Source of the DNA: a virus
Strand: one strand, 5' to 3'
DNA: 23,552 nucleotides
IMG/VR virus record: IMGVR_UViG_3300044961_000978
Location: 1 to 23,552 of that record
The first letter of the stretch is position 1. Every line of letters begins with the position of its first letter. The notes beneath the pieces are model-generated. The model did no database searches, was not told where the DNA came from, and saw only the letters and a program-made list of their open reading frames with translations. A program made the translations under genes and the position numbers. Shown here piece after piece: positions 1 to 7,926 of this stretch.

Positions 1-1470
1 GCCGATGATCCCGATCTGCGCGAAGGCCACGCCGGCCCCGACCCGCACCGTCTGCCGCCGGTTCAGCGAGCTGTCCTGCATCACCGCACCCGCCTGCCAG
101 CTCTTCGAGGCGGTGTCCCACTGCATGGTGGTGCCGGAGGCCAGCACGTCCTGCGGCTGGTTGTCCCGCACCGTACCCGCCCCGTCGAAGCAGCGGACGC
201 AGAGCCGCCCGCCATCGGCGCCGCCGACCAGCCAATGCGCCAGCGCGAACTCCTTCGCGTGCGTCGTCTGCACCACGAAGGCGACGCCGCGGTTGGCGTT
301 CAGCAGCAGCCCCCGCCCGGTGGCGGCGATCCCGTCCAGCCCGTTCCAGGACAGCGCCGCCATGGTGGTCTCGGTCGTCGTGGAGGTGGCGATGATGCAG
401 GCCCCCTCCACGCCGATCTCGGTGTTGCTGTGGCGGAAGGCGGCGGCACGCAGGTTGGGGATGTTGGCCAGCAGCCGGGTCAGCCGCGACGCTGGCGCGC
501 GGTGGCGGTTGTAGACGGCATTCCCCGCCCGGGTCGCCGTCGCGGTGTAGTCGATGCCGATGCCGTAGGTCTGCGCCCAGGCCACCTCGTACTCGCAGTC
601 CGTCGCCGCCCCGGTGTGCCGCGCCGCGATCGGCGAGCAGGCCTCCATGCGAATCCCCCGCGCGATGACCGCGGTGCCGCTGGTCTCGTTCAGGAAGGGG
701 ATGGCGAGGTTCGGGTCGAGCTGGCGGAGCTCGAAGTTCGGCCCGTCGAAGATGTGCCGGTTGTGGTTGTTGTAGGCCCCGGCCTGCCGGGAGAAGCGCA
801 CCCCGAAGCGATCCAGCGTCGGGTTGATCCCGGTCGCGCAGGCGAAGTGGCCGCCGTAGTAGCGGATCGAGGTGTTCCAGGCCGTGGCGGTGGCGCAGTG
901 CGCGTCGAGCCCGTAGCGGTTGTTCAGGATGCGCCCGAGGATCAGCGTGGTGTCCTCGAAGCCGCGGCCATCGCCGAGGGTGCGCAGGCCGATCGTGAAG
1001 CCCGACACAAGGCGGAGGTCGAGGAGCGAGGAGTCGAGGTTGCGCGCCAGGATGCCGATGTCGGCCTCGCTCGCCCAGTCGGACTGGATCTGCCGCGTGA
1101 CCTGCAGGTTGAGGTAGAGCTTCTCGCCGTTGCGGGTGGTGCCGCCGTCACCCAGCGTCAGCACGGTGGCCGGCGCGTTGGCGGCGCCGGTGTACTGGAT
1201 CACCCCCTGCATGATCAGCCCGCGCGCGCCGCCGCCGAGCGTCACGCCGGCGTCGACGTTCCAGCTGCCGGGCGGGATGACGGCGAACTTGCCGTCTGCC
1301 GCGGCGCGATCGAAGCAGGCCTGGATGGCGGCGCGATCGTTGGCGGCACCGTCGCCGAGCCCGCCGAAGTCGCGCGGTAGCACCGCCTCGCGATCGCGGA
1401 GGTACTTCGCCAGGTCGGTCTTGGAGATGTTCTGGCCGAGGACCATCAGGTCGTCGATGCGGGCGGCCAT
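1..1470 (-). CDS. Tail fibre/spike with pectate-lyase-like beta-helix (partial, 3' end outside window)
   Basis: The frame is open for 490 codons from ATG 1470 to the left edge, so the C-terminus is missing. The start is set by GGAGG five bases upstream and lies 12 bases after the stop of the tip protein gene. Residues 33-68 (DFGGLGDGAANDRAAIQ, then VIPPGSW) match the N-terminal signature of the pectate-lyase-3 / right-handed beta-helix family used by phage tailspikes and fibres. The rest is rich in G, N, T and V, as expected for a solenoid. Being last in the tail operon, after the gpJ-like gene, fits a receptor-binding or glycan-degrading fibre. I infer the role from fold and position; no catalytic residues could be assigned. 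An antisense open frame over the same DNA is a shadow. Confidence 0.8.
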   Translation of the reverse strand, partial: MAARIDDLMVLGQNISKTDLAKYLRDREAVLPRDFGGLGDGAANDRAAIQACFDRAAADGKFAVIPPGSWNVDAGVTLGGGARGLIMQGVIQYTGAANAPATVLTLGDGGTTRNGEKLYLNLQVTRQIQSDWASEADIGILARNLDSSLLDLRLVSGFTIGLRTLGDGRGFEDTTLILGRILNNRYGLDAHCATATAWNTSIRYYGGHFACATGINPTLDRFGVRFSRQAGAYNNHNRHIFDGPNFELRQLDPNLAIPFLNETSGTAVIARGIRMEACSPIAARHTGAATDCEYEVAWAQTYGIGIDYTATATRAGNAVYNRHRAPASRLTRLLANIPNLRAAAFRHSNTEIGVEGACIIATSTTTETTMAALSWNGLDGIAATGRGLLLNANRGVAFVVQTTHAKEFALAHWLVGGADGGRLCVRCFDGAGTVRDNQPQDVLASGTTMQWDTASKSWQAGAVMQDSSLNRRQTVRVGAGVAFAQIGIIG

Positions 1471-1482
1471 GGCTGCCTCCGA

Positions 1483-3483
1483 TCAGAGCGCGGTGGCGGT
1501 GACAGGCCCGGCGAGGGCCGAGACGTTGCCCTCAGCGGAGACGGCGCGGAGCCAGTACCAGCGGGCCTGGCCGGCGGTGAGGCCGGTGCGGTCCCAGGGC
1601 AGCGCGGTGGGTTCGGTCGCGAGCTTCACCGCGTCGGCGAGGCTGTTGGACGAAGCCTCGAACACCTGCAGGCGCACCGCGTCGGCCGGGAAGCCGCCGG
1701 AGAGCCGGACGCCGCCGGTGATGCCGAGGGCCGCGGGCGCGGTGACGGCGCCGGGGATGGCCGCCTCCCGCCAGCCCGACACCGCCCCGCTGCGCGCCAC
1801 GGCGCGCGCCCGGAAGCCGGTTGGCTCGGCGGTGGGGATCGAGGCCGCGGTCGCGCCCAGGGCGCCGCCGTAGCCCTGCCAGGTGGCCACGGAGGCGGGG
1901 CGAAACTCGAGCTCGTAGCCGGCCAGGTAGGCACTGCCGACAGCCGACCAGGAGACGCCGAGGGCGGCAAAGGCGCTGCCGGTCGGCGTGTCCACGCTGA
2001 TGCTGGCCGGGGCGGCGATCACCCCCGGGTTCGGCAGCACCACGGAGGGGCTGTCGCCGGCGGCGCGCTCGTCCACCGCCGGGTTCCAGTCCCAGACGGC
2101 GGGGTCCTCCTCCGACAGGGTGAGGTCCACGCCGCCATCCGGCGACAGCCGCCAGCCGGTCACCCGTGCCGGGAAGGGCCCGACCCGGTCGAGGGCGACC
2201 GTCACCCCGTCCCAGGGCCGCAGCCGCAGGGCGGAGAGGTTGGCCGGGAAGGCGACCTCGCGCTGGCGGCGGATGCGTTCCAGTTCCGCCTTCATCAGCC
2301 GCTGCACGGTCGCGACCGAGGTGGTCAGCGGGAACTCGAGGTCGCGGTAGATCTGCTCGCCGCCATCCTCGGTGACATAGTTCGAGGCCAACAGCGGCGG
2401 CGCGTCGGTCGGCTGCCAGTTCTTCGCGGGATCGACGTAGACGGCCCGCACCCCGTTGAAGAGATCGCGCCGCGGCCGGCTGCCCTGGATGGTCACGTCC
2501 CCACGCAGGTCGTCCGAGGTGAGCGTCGCCACCGGCAGCGCCGGCCCGCCGGCGTGGATGAAGAACCGACCGCCCGAGACCACCAGCGCGCCGGCCATGG
2601 CCGCGACCAGCTTGCGGGTGATGGCGATCTTTCCCTCGCCCAGCGAGACGCGGCCGTTCACCGTGTAGCGCCGCTCGGTGACGCCGGCCCGGGTGCCGAT
2701 CAGCTCGTCGCAGATGTTCGCCGCGGCGATGAGCGCGGGGATGTCGATATCGTCCCAGGAGGCCTTCCAGCCGAAGGGGGCGGTCAGGTACCAGGCCAGG
2801 CAGAGCGCCGGGTTGTCGGACCAGCCGGTCGCGCCGGTGCGCGGGTCGAGGATGGTGTCCGCACCCTCGACCAAAGCGGCAATGTTCGGCGGGCCGGACG
2901 GGAAGGCCTCGGCGGTGATCTTGAGGCGGACGGCGACGTAGGCGCGGCCGCGGCCGCGGTGCTCGGCGGTCCACTTGCCGCCGGTCTCGACGATCAGATT
3001 GGCGTTGGCCGCCTGGTCCGGGTCGCCGAGGTGGCGGTCGATGCGCACCAGGCCGGAGAACTTGCTGTCGGTCGCGAGGGTGTCGCCGAGCCAGACGTCG
3101 CCGATGGCGCGGACGCGGTGCGCGGCGAGCACGACGACGGCGTAGAACCAGCCATCGGCGCGGCCGGCGTTGTCGGTGGCCGAGTGGATGAAGACGATCG
3201 GCCCGCCGACCTTGCAGCGGCCGAAGACGATCTGATGCTCGGTGATCGGCTGGCGGAAGGACTGGGTGCGGCCGGCGCCGGGCGCGGTGGGATCGTCGCC
3301 GGGGCGCAGCGAGGTGGTCGGCGTCGGCGCCGTCGGCCGCTTGGCCGGAAAGACCGAGGCGCCGATCGTCGAGACCACGAAGGCGGCGCCGGCGCCGACG
3401 ATCGCGCCGATGATGCCGCCGCCGACCGCGGCGGAGGCGACGCCGCCAGCAACGACGGCGATGAGGGGAACGGCGGCGGGCAT
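1483..3483 (-). CDS. Phage tail tip protein, gpJ-like / central hub
   Basis: This 666-residue protein is the largest of the tail-tip genes after the tape measure. Residues 1-50 form an Ala/Gly-rich hydrophobic stretch (GGGIIGAIVGAGAAFVVS), typical of the N-terminus of gpJ-like proteins. Residues about 75-430 resemble the phage tail protein domain of lambda gpJ and related hubs: RQPITEHQIVFGRCKVGGPI, WDDIDIPALIAAANICDE, and a YTVNGRVSLGE segment. The C-terminal part (about 490-660) contains two fibronectin-III-like segments. It probably forms the tail tip that contacts the host and carries the fibre encoded just downstream. The ATG is one base beyond the TGA of the DUF6950 gene, with GGAGG about 11 bases upstream. 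Family assignment is firm; exact receptor role is inferred. Confidence 0.85.
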   Translation of the reverse strand: MPAAVPLIAVVAGGVASAAVGGGIIGAIVGAGAAFVVSTIGASVFPAKRPTAPTPTTSLRPGDDPTAPGAGRTQSFRQPITEHQIVFGRCKVGGPIVFIHSATDNAGRADGWFYAVVVLAAHRVRAIGDVWLGDTLATDSKFSGLVRIDRHLGDPDQAANANLIVETGGKWTAEHRGRGRAYVAVRLKITAEAFPSGPPNIAALVEGADTILDPRTGATGWSDNPALCLAWYLTAPFGWKASWDDIDIPALIAAANICDELIGTRAGVTERRYTVNGRVSLGEGKIAITRKLVAAMAGALVVSGGRFFIHAGGPALPVATLTSDDLRGDVTIQGSRPRRDLFNGVRAVYVDPAKNWQPTDAPPLLASNYVTEDGGEQIYRDLEFPLTTSVATVQRLMKAELERIRRQREVAFPANLSALRLRPWDGVTVALDRVGPFPARVTGWRLSPDGGVDLTLSEEDPAVWDWNPAVDERAAGDSPSVVLPNPGVIAAPASISVDTPTGSAFAALGVSWSAVGSAYLAGYELEFRPASVATWQGYGGALGATAASIPTAEPTGFRARAVARSGAVSGWREAAIPGAVTAPAALGITGGVRLSGGFPADAVRLQVFEASSNSLADAVKLATEPTALPWDRTGLTAGQARWYWLRAVSAEGNVSALAGPVTATAL

Positions 3484-3484
3484 G

Positions 3485-3838
3485 TCAGCCGATCCTCCAG
3501 GCGGTGGTGCAGAGGGTGATCGGCGCCCGCACGAGGCCGCGTGGGCCGACGAAGGCGACGCGGCCGGCGTCGAGCACCACGCCGAGCCGGTCGGGATCCG
3601 GGGCGAGGACGATGTCGCCCATGCGGGCCCGCAGCGGCGGCACGCGCGGGAAGCCGGCGCTGTCGGCAGAGGCGGCCAGATCGGGCTGCACCCGGAAGGC
3701 GGGCCGCTCCCCCGTCACCGCCTCGACGGCGGCCAGCGCGAAGCGCCCGCAGTTCCATCGATGGGCGTCGAAGGGGCGCGTCTCCACCGCCGACAGCAGC
3801 GCTGCCAGCCGCACCGCCCAGTCCGGCCGCCGCGTCAC
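3485..3838 (-). CDS. DUF6950-like tail-tip protein, probable NlpC/P60-type peptidase relative
   Basis: The protein has 117 residues if translation starts at GTG 3838, which overlaps the previous stop as GTGA. A much longer upstream extension of the frame runs antiphase through the 191-aa gene and is not believed. The core is HRWNCGRFALAAVEAVTG, with a cysteine at the start of a helix as in papain-like NlpC/P60 enzymes, followed by MGDIVLAPD and a C-terminal AWRIG ending typical of DUF6950. In related phages and gene transfer agents this slot (between the hub protein and the tip protein) holds a cell-wall peptidase used during DNA entry. The usual downstream GH(V/A) histidine is not obvious (LGVVLDAGRV instead), so activity is uncertain. 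Confidence 0.75.
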   Translation of the reverse strand: MTRRPDWAVRLAALLSAVETRPFDAHRWNCGRFALAAVEAVTGERPAFRVQPDLAASADSAGFPRVPPLRARMGDIVLAPDPDRLGVVLDAGRVAFVGPRGLVRAPITLCTTAWRIG

Positions 3839-4410
3839 TGGGCGGGCAGCCGGATCTCGGCCTCCTGCAGGGCGGGGACGTATTCGAAGAAGCGGTCGCC
3901 CGGGTACTCGGCCTGCTGGTCGGCGTCGGTGTAGCGGCGCACCTCGGCGCGCTCGAGGTCCACGAGGCGGCTCTCGCAGGTCAGCGCGACCCGTGGCTCG
4001 GCGCCGTCCGTCACCTCCATCGTGTCCATCAGCCCCGCCCAGAGCGGGAACGGGGCGGCCACGAAGGCGCCCTCGGCGTCCAGCAGCGCGCCCCAGAGCC
4101 GAGCCGAGCGCAGCCGGAAGCTCCGCTCGGCCAGCGCGATGTCCACCACCTCCTGCGGCACCGGCGAGAGCGCGAGCGTCAGCCGTACGGCGCGGAGCTC
4201 CACCGTCTCCTCGACCTCGCCGACCGCGCCGATCGAGCCGACGCCCTCGAACACCTTCCCCGCCCAATTCAGCTGGCCGAGGCCGGTCCAGGCGCGGAAG
4301 GGACCCGACGCGAAATCGAGCTCGACCAGCACGACTGGCGCGGCGACCGGCGAGGTGGCGGAGGCCGCGGCATGCGGCGACAGCCGTGGCGTGCCGTGGG
4401 TGTCCGACAT
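3835..4410 (-). CDS. Tail-tip/baseplate hub-like protein (DUF2163/BR0599-type)
   Basis: This 191-residue protein begins at ATG 4410, sharing one base with the stop of the upstream tail gene (TGATG). The region from about residue 27 (VVLVELDFASGPFRAWTG, then GQLNWAGKVFEGVGSIG) and the C-terminal DLERAEVRRYTDADQQ plus YPGD(R)FFEYVPALQ are hallmarks of siphophage tail-hub proteins that resemble gene-transfer-agent gp13. It likely forms part of the hub ring between the distal tail protein and the tip. It sits in the conserved order tape measure, distal tail, hub, peptidase, tip protein, which supports the call. The match to a named Pfam family is from memory and approximate. Confidence 0.72.
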   Translation of the reverse strand: MSDTHGTPRLSPHAAASATSPVAAPVVLVELDFASGPFRAWTGLGQLNWAGKVFEGVGSIGAVGEVEETVELRAVRLTLALSPVPQEVVDIALAERSFRLRSARLWGALLDAEGAFVAAPFPLWAGLMDTMEVTDGAEPRVALTCESRLVDLERAEVRRYTDADQQAEYPGDRFFEYVPALQEAEIRLPAQ

Positions 4411-5096
4411 CAGAGTGCTTCCTCGAGGCGGACGGTGATCGCCGTGAAGCGGCCCGGCCGGGTCGGGTTGGCGGCCTCGTCGTCAGAGACGAGGCGCATG
4501 GCGACGGTGGGCTTGCTGAGCACCAGCGGCTGGTTAATCAGCAGTGCCTCGCGCAGTGGCGGCGCGATCGGGATGGTGGCGGTGCCGGCACCGGAAGCGG
4601 TGACCGTCTCGGTGGCGATGTAGAGCCGCCCCGCCAGGCCGATGAGGTCGCCGGCGCCGACCGCCACGCCGTTCGGCCACCAGCCCGCGGTCTGGATCGC
4701 GAGCGCGCCGCGTGGCGCGCCGGCGGCCAGCGCCGGGTTGCCGGAGCCCACCACGAGGCCGGTGCCGTCCGTGAAGATCGTCGCATCGTTGAATGAGAAG
4801 GGCCCGCTCGGCACGTCGCCCTGCACCCGCGGATCGCCGGTGCGGAACTCGCGCCGCCAGTCCCAGATCCGGACCGTGTTCACCGAGCCGGCGAGCGCCG
4901 CGAGCAGCCCTTCGAGGAGGCCGGCGCGCACGCGGTCGAGCGGGTCGAAGGTCGCCTGCGCGACCCAGCGCGCGCCCTCGCGACGGAGCACCTGCGTGGC
5001 GCGGGTGATCGGCGAGACGAACCGCGTGGTGTTGTGCTGCAGGTAGAAGGTCAGCCGCGAGGGTCGCAGCGCCTCGGGCCAGGCGTATTCGGTCAC
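4410..5096 (-). CDS. Distal tail / minor tail protein
   Basis: I place the start at GTG 5096 (228 residues), preceded by GAGGG eight bases upstream. An in-frame ATG at 5243 would run the gene across the antisense helix-turn-helix gene and is less likely. The N-terminal part (RLTFYLQHNTTRFVSPITRATQ, then EGARWVAQATFDPLDR) looks like the beta-rich N-terminus of distal tail proteins that close the tube. The following LLAALAGSVNTVRIWDWRREF segment matches the related 'F-L-rGr-g-F-l-D' pattern. The C-terminal half is Gly/Ala rich and may be a carbohydrate-binding or tail-appendage domain. It overlaps the hub gene by one base, so the two are translated together. Confidence 0.7.
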   Translation of the reverse strand: MTEYAWPEALRPSRLTFYLQHNTTRFVSPITRATQVLRREGARWVAQATFDPLDRVRAGLLEGLLAALAGSVNTVRIWDWRREFRTGDPRVQGDVPSGPFSFNDATIFTDGTGLVVGSGNPALAAGAPRGALAIQTAGWWPNGVAVGAGDLIGLAGRLYIATETVTASGAGTATIPIAPPLREALLINQPLVLSKPTVAMRLVSDDEAANPTRPGRFTAITVRLEEAL

Positions 5097-5194
5097 AGCA
5101 CTGCCCTCTTGCCGACAAGGGATGGCCCGGACGGCTCGTGACGCTGTTGCTCGCGCGAATCGTCGCGCAGCAGGCAGACACGAGGATGAAGCCC

Positions 5195-5422
5195 ATGGAG
5201 ATGAACGGCGCGCCGGCACCGACGCGGAACTCGGTGCTGGCATATCGGATCAGCGAACTCGGGCCGCTGATCGGTGTTGGCCGAAGCACGATCTATCGCT
5301 TGATCGGCGAAGGGCGATTGCGCGCGATGAAGATCGGGCACCGGACGGTTATCTGCGGCGAAAGCGTCCGACGTTTCCTCGGAGAGTTGCCGGCAGCGAC
5401 GTGCAGATCATACCAACGCTGA
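5195..5422 (+). CDS. Excisionase/AlpA-like helix-turn-helix protein, antisense to the tail operon
   Basis: This small plus-strand gene (75 residues from ATG 5195) sits in the tail operon, ending 7 bases before the convergent end of the tape measure gene. The core (YRISELGPLIGVGRSTIYRLIGEGRLRAMKIGHRTVI) is a winged helix-turn-helix of the excisionase/AlpA/MerR type: first helix, recognition helix GVGRSTIYRLIGEG, then a wing RAMKIGHRTVI. Several in-frame ATGs exist (5138, 5186, 5195, 5201). I prefer 5195 because GAGG lies about nine bases upstream. It is likely a DNA-binding regulator (excisionase or moron repressor). Strand and context mark it as a later insertion. Function beyond DNA binding is not known. 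Confidence 0.72.
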   Translation: MEMNGAPAPTRNSVLAYRISELGPLIGVGRSTIYRLIGEGRLRAMKIGHRTVICGESVRRFLGELPAATCRSYQR

Positions 5423-5429
5423 CAGGCGC

Positions 5430-7598
5430 TCAGCCGCGCACCGTCTCGTAGGCGCTGCCGCCGCGGCGGATGGCGTCCAGCGTCATGGCCGAGGCCTGGC
5501 GGGCGATCTGCCCGGCCAGCAGCCGCAGCCGCGCCTCGACGCCGGCATCGGCCCCGCGGGCGTCGATCGCGATGGAGGTGTTGATGGTGGTGCCGCCCGG
5601 CGCCACGCCGTTCGGCAGCACCACGCCCGACTGGCGAGGGACGAACCACTCCGGCCCGCGCTCGCCGACGATGTAGGGCTGCCCGGCGGTGACCGGCCCG
5701 CCCTCGGCGCGGAACAGTCCGCCAAGCCAGGAACCGATGCCGCTGAACATGCTGTCGAAGGAGAAGCCGGAGAGCGCGGAGGACACGGCGTTACCGAGCG
5801 GCTCGGTGATGACCTTGCGCGCGAGGATGCGGGTGATGTCCTGCAGCAGGCCCTCCATCACCTTGGACAGCTTCTCGCCGCGGACGATCGCGTCCTCGAA
5901 GGCCGAGGAGAAGGCGAAGCCGAGTTCCTGGACCGCCTCGCGCGTGCCGTCGGTGCTGCGCTGCAGGCGGCGCTCGGCCTCCTCCAGGTCCTCCAGCGCG
6001 CGCTGCGCCTCCCGGCTGATCGTCTCGTCGGGGATCGGCCGGCCGACCCGCTCGGAGCGCACCACCAGGTCCGACAGCCGCTCCAGCCGGCGCTGGTAGC
6101 GCTCATAGGCGGTCTCGTTCTGCTGGATCAGCCGCTCGCGCTCGCGCAGCAGCTCGTTGAGCTCGCGCTCGGCCTCGCGGGCCTCCCGTGCGCCCTCATT
6201 GCTGGCGCGGCGGACGGCGGTAACGCGCGGCTCCAGCCGGCGCAGCGCCTCGTCGCGCTCCTGCAGCGCCAGGGTCTCGAGGCGGGTGCGCTCGGCCGCG
6301 GTGACGCCCCCCGCCGCCTCGGCCTCGCGCAGGCGGCGGACGCGCTCCTCGTACTCCCGGTTGATCCGGAAGCGGTCGTCGAGGTCGCGGGTGAGGTCCT
6401 GGACGTCCTGGGTAGCACGGCGGCGGCGGGCCTCGGCCGCGGCAGTGGCGGCGCTCTCCTGCTCGCTGCGCTGGCGCTCGCCGGCGGCCTGCTCACCGCG
6501 GGTGATCTCGGCCTGGAGGTCCGTGTACTGCCGGCGCAGCTCCTCCAGCCGGGCGACACGATCGACCCCGGCCTGCTGCTCGGCGGTGCCGACCAGGCCG
6601 GGACGGATGCTGCCGCGGCGGACCGGAGCGGTGAGGCTGGCGCGGCCGTCCTGCTGGCTTTCCAGCCGGGCGATCTGGGCCGCCAGCGCCTCCGCCTGGC
6701 GGCGCATGCCGGCGAAGCGCTCCTCCTCGCTGAGCATCCCGGCGCCCTGGCGGACTCCGTCCACCGCGCGGGCGGCAGCGGAAAGCGCTCGGGCCAGCGC
6801 GTTGGACAGGCCGATGGCGCGGTCGAGCTGGCCCAGAAAATTCTCGGTCGCCGCGGTTAGCTGCCCGAAGGCACGGCCGAGCGAGAGCGGGGCGCGGTCG
6901 AGCTCGGCACCGAGCCGTTCCGTGGCCCGGAGCAGGGCCGGAAACACCCGCTCGGCGGTTAGCTTGCCCTCAGAGCCGAGTTTTCGGAGTTCGCCGATGG
7001 AGACGCCGAGTTCCTTGGCCAGGCCCTCGGCCAGCAGCGGCATGGCCTCGAGGATGGAGCGTAGCTCGTCGCCCTGCAGCACGCCGGAGGCGAGCGCCTG
7101 GGCGAGCTGCAGCGTGGCCGAGGAGATCTCCTGCGTGGAGGCGCCGGAGACGATGGCGACGCGCTGCAGGCCGCCGACGAGGCGGACCACCTGGTCGGAG
7201 GTGGCGCCGATCTCGCGGGCGGCGATCGAGAAACGCTGGAAGGCGTCGACGCTCTCGGAGACCGCGACGCCGGTGGAGAGCGCGTTGCGGTAGAGCGCCT
7301 CGTAGACCTGGCCGGCGCGCTCGACCGAGCCGGTGGCATTCTGCAGGCGGGAGAGGCTCTGGGTGAGCGCGTCGCCGGCCTGGACCAGGGCGCGCGCGGC
7401 GACCGCGACACCGGCGAGCTGAATGCCGCGGGTGGCGACGTCCAGCAGGTCGAGCGAGCGGGAGGCGCGCTCGGCGCCGCCCTTGATCTGGTCGAGGGAG
7501 CGCTGACCGGTCTCGCCGACCTCGCGCAGCCCGGCCTTGACGCGGGCAGCATCGTCCAGCGACAGGCGGACCGAGACGCGGCGGGTGGCGTCGGCCAT
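5430..7598 (-). CDS. Tail tape measure protein
   Basis: The protein has 722 residues from ATG 7598, two bases after the TAA of the frameshift extension and about ten bases after GGGGGAG. A longer frame reaching 7721 overlaps the chaperone extension and is rejected as the start. Residues about 60-260 form the tape-measure domain (RALVQAGDALTQSLSRLQNA, SGASTQEISSATLQLAQAL, LQGDELRSILEAMPLLAEGLA). Residues 270-580 are long charged coiled coil. The C-terminus carries the conserved GGPVTAGQPYIVGERGPEWFVP motif of lambda-like tape measures. It sets tail length and is threaded through the tube assembled on the chaperones encoded just upstream. Its modest length predicts a fairly short siphovirus tail. 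Confidence 0.95.
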   Translation of the reverse strand: MADATRRVSVRLSLDDAARVKAGLREVGETGQRSLDQIKGGAERASRSLDLLDVATRGIQLAGVAVAARALVQAGDALTQSLSRLQNATGSVERAGQVYEALYRNALSTGVAVSESVDAFQRFSIAAREIGATSDQVVRLVGGLQRVAIVSGASTQEISSATLQLAQALASGVLQGDELRSILEAMPLLAEGLAKELGVSIGELRKLGSEGKLTAERVFPALLRATERLGAELDRAPLSLGRAFGQLTAATENFLGQLDRAIGLSNALARALSAAARAVDGVRQGAGMLSEEERFAGMRRQAEALAAQIARLESQQDGRASLTAPVRRGSIRPGLVGTAEQQAGVDRVARLEELRRQYTDLQAEITRGEQAAGERQRSEQESAATAAAEARRRRATQDVQDLTRDLDDRFRINREYEERVRRLREAEAAGGVTAAERTRLETLALQERDEALRRLEPRVTAVRRASNEGAREAREAERELNELLRERERLIQQNETAYERYQRRLERLSDLVVRSERVGRPIPDETISREAQRALEDLEEAERRLQRSTDGTREAVQELGFAFSSAFEDAIVRGEKLSKVMEGLLQDITRILARKVITEPLGNAVSSALSGFSFDSMFSGIGSWLGGLFRAEGGPVTAGQPYIVGERGPEWFVPRQSGVVLPNGVAPGGTTINTSIAIDARGADAGVEARLRLLAGQIARQASAMTLDAIRRGGSAYETVRG

Positions 7599-7599
7599 G

Positions 7600-7920
7600 T
7601 TAGGTCGTCTCCCCCTCGCGGCGGGCGGTGGCGCCCTCGGCCATGCCGATGCGGATGGCGAGCAGCAGTTCGGCTGCGGTCCAGCCAGCAGCGCCGAGCT
7701 CGCGTGCCGCGGCCAACGCACCGGCGGTGTTGAGCGTCAGGCCCGCCATGGTGGCCTCGGCACAGGCCGTGCCGGCGGCCCAGCAGGCGTGGCCTTCGAG
7801 GCTGGTGGGGGCATGCGCGGCGTAGGGGCAGGCGTCAGCGCAGTCGCGCTCCAGGCCAGCGCAGCCGCGGCAATAGGCGGGCCCGCGACCGAAGTGCCAG
7901 GCGGCGCGGGCCCTCAGGCG
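7600..7920 (-). CDS. gpT-like -1 frameshift extension of the tail assembly chaperone
   Basis: This frame encodes 106 residues ending in TAA just before the tape measure ATG. It has no start codon near its 5' end; the first ATG is about 60 codons in. It lies in the -1 frame relative to the 125-residue chaperone, and the two meet at GGGAAAC (see the separate element). The expected product is the first 124 residues of the chaperone joined to these 106, about 230 residues, analogous to lambda gpG-T. The extension has a six-cysteine pattern, C-x2-C-x6-C-x3-C-x14-C-x6-C (starting AYCRGCAG, then ERDCADAC), which could bind zinc or an iron-sulphur cluster. It ends in an Ala-rich helix (WTAAELLLAIRIGMAEG). 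In gpG-T the extension recruits tail tube subunits to the tape measure. Confidence 0.8.
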   Translation of the reverse strand, partial: RLRARAAWHFGRGPAYCRGCAGLERDCADACPYAAHAPTSLEGHACWAAGTACAEATMAGLTLNTAGALAAARELGAAGWTAAELLLAIRIGMAEGATARREGETT

Positions 7921-7926
7921 TTTCCC
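7879..7926 (-). promoter_or_regulatory. Programmed -1 ribosomal frameshift element
   Basis: Reading the minus strand, GGGAAAC (7926-7920) is phased G GGA AAC in the chaperone frame, the canonical X XXY YYZ arrangement and one base from the lambda G-T site GGGAAAG. Six bases follow (GCCTGA, containing the zero-frame stop). Then comes a perfect 9-bp stem: GGGCCCGCG (7913-7905) pairs with CGCGGGCCC (7887-7879) around a 17-base loop. Spacing and stem strength match known -1 frameshift stimulators. Slipping opens the downstream frame that lacks its own start. Confidence 0.85.

Noticed and set aside
235-1380. 381-codon plus-strand frame opposite the tail fibre gene
   Set aside because: The minus strand there is a continuous 490-codon gene with a good start and pectate-lyase pattern; the plus frame is a by-product of GC bias.
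2554-3519. 321-codon plus-strand frame opposite the tip protein
   Set aside because: Antisense shadow with Gly/Ala/Asp/Arg repeats and no plausible start site.
7599-7721. Longer N-terminus of the tape measure (start at 7721)
   Set aside because: It lies wholly within the chaperone extension in a different frame and reads as Arg/Pro/Ala noise; ATG 7598 begins the family-like sequence.
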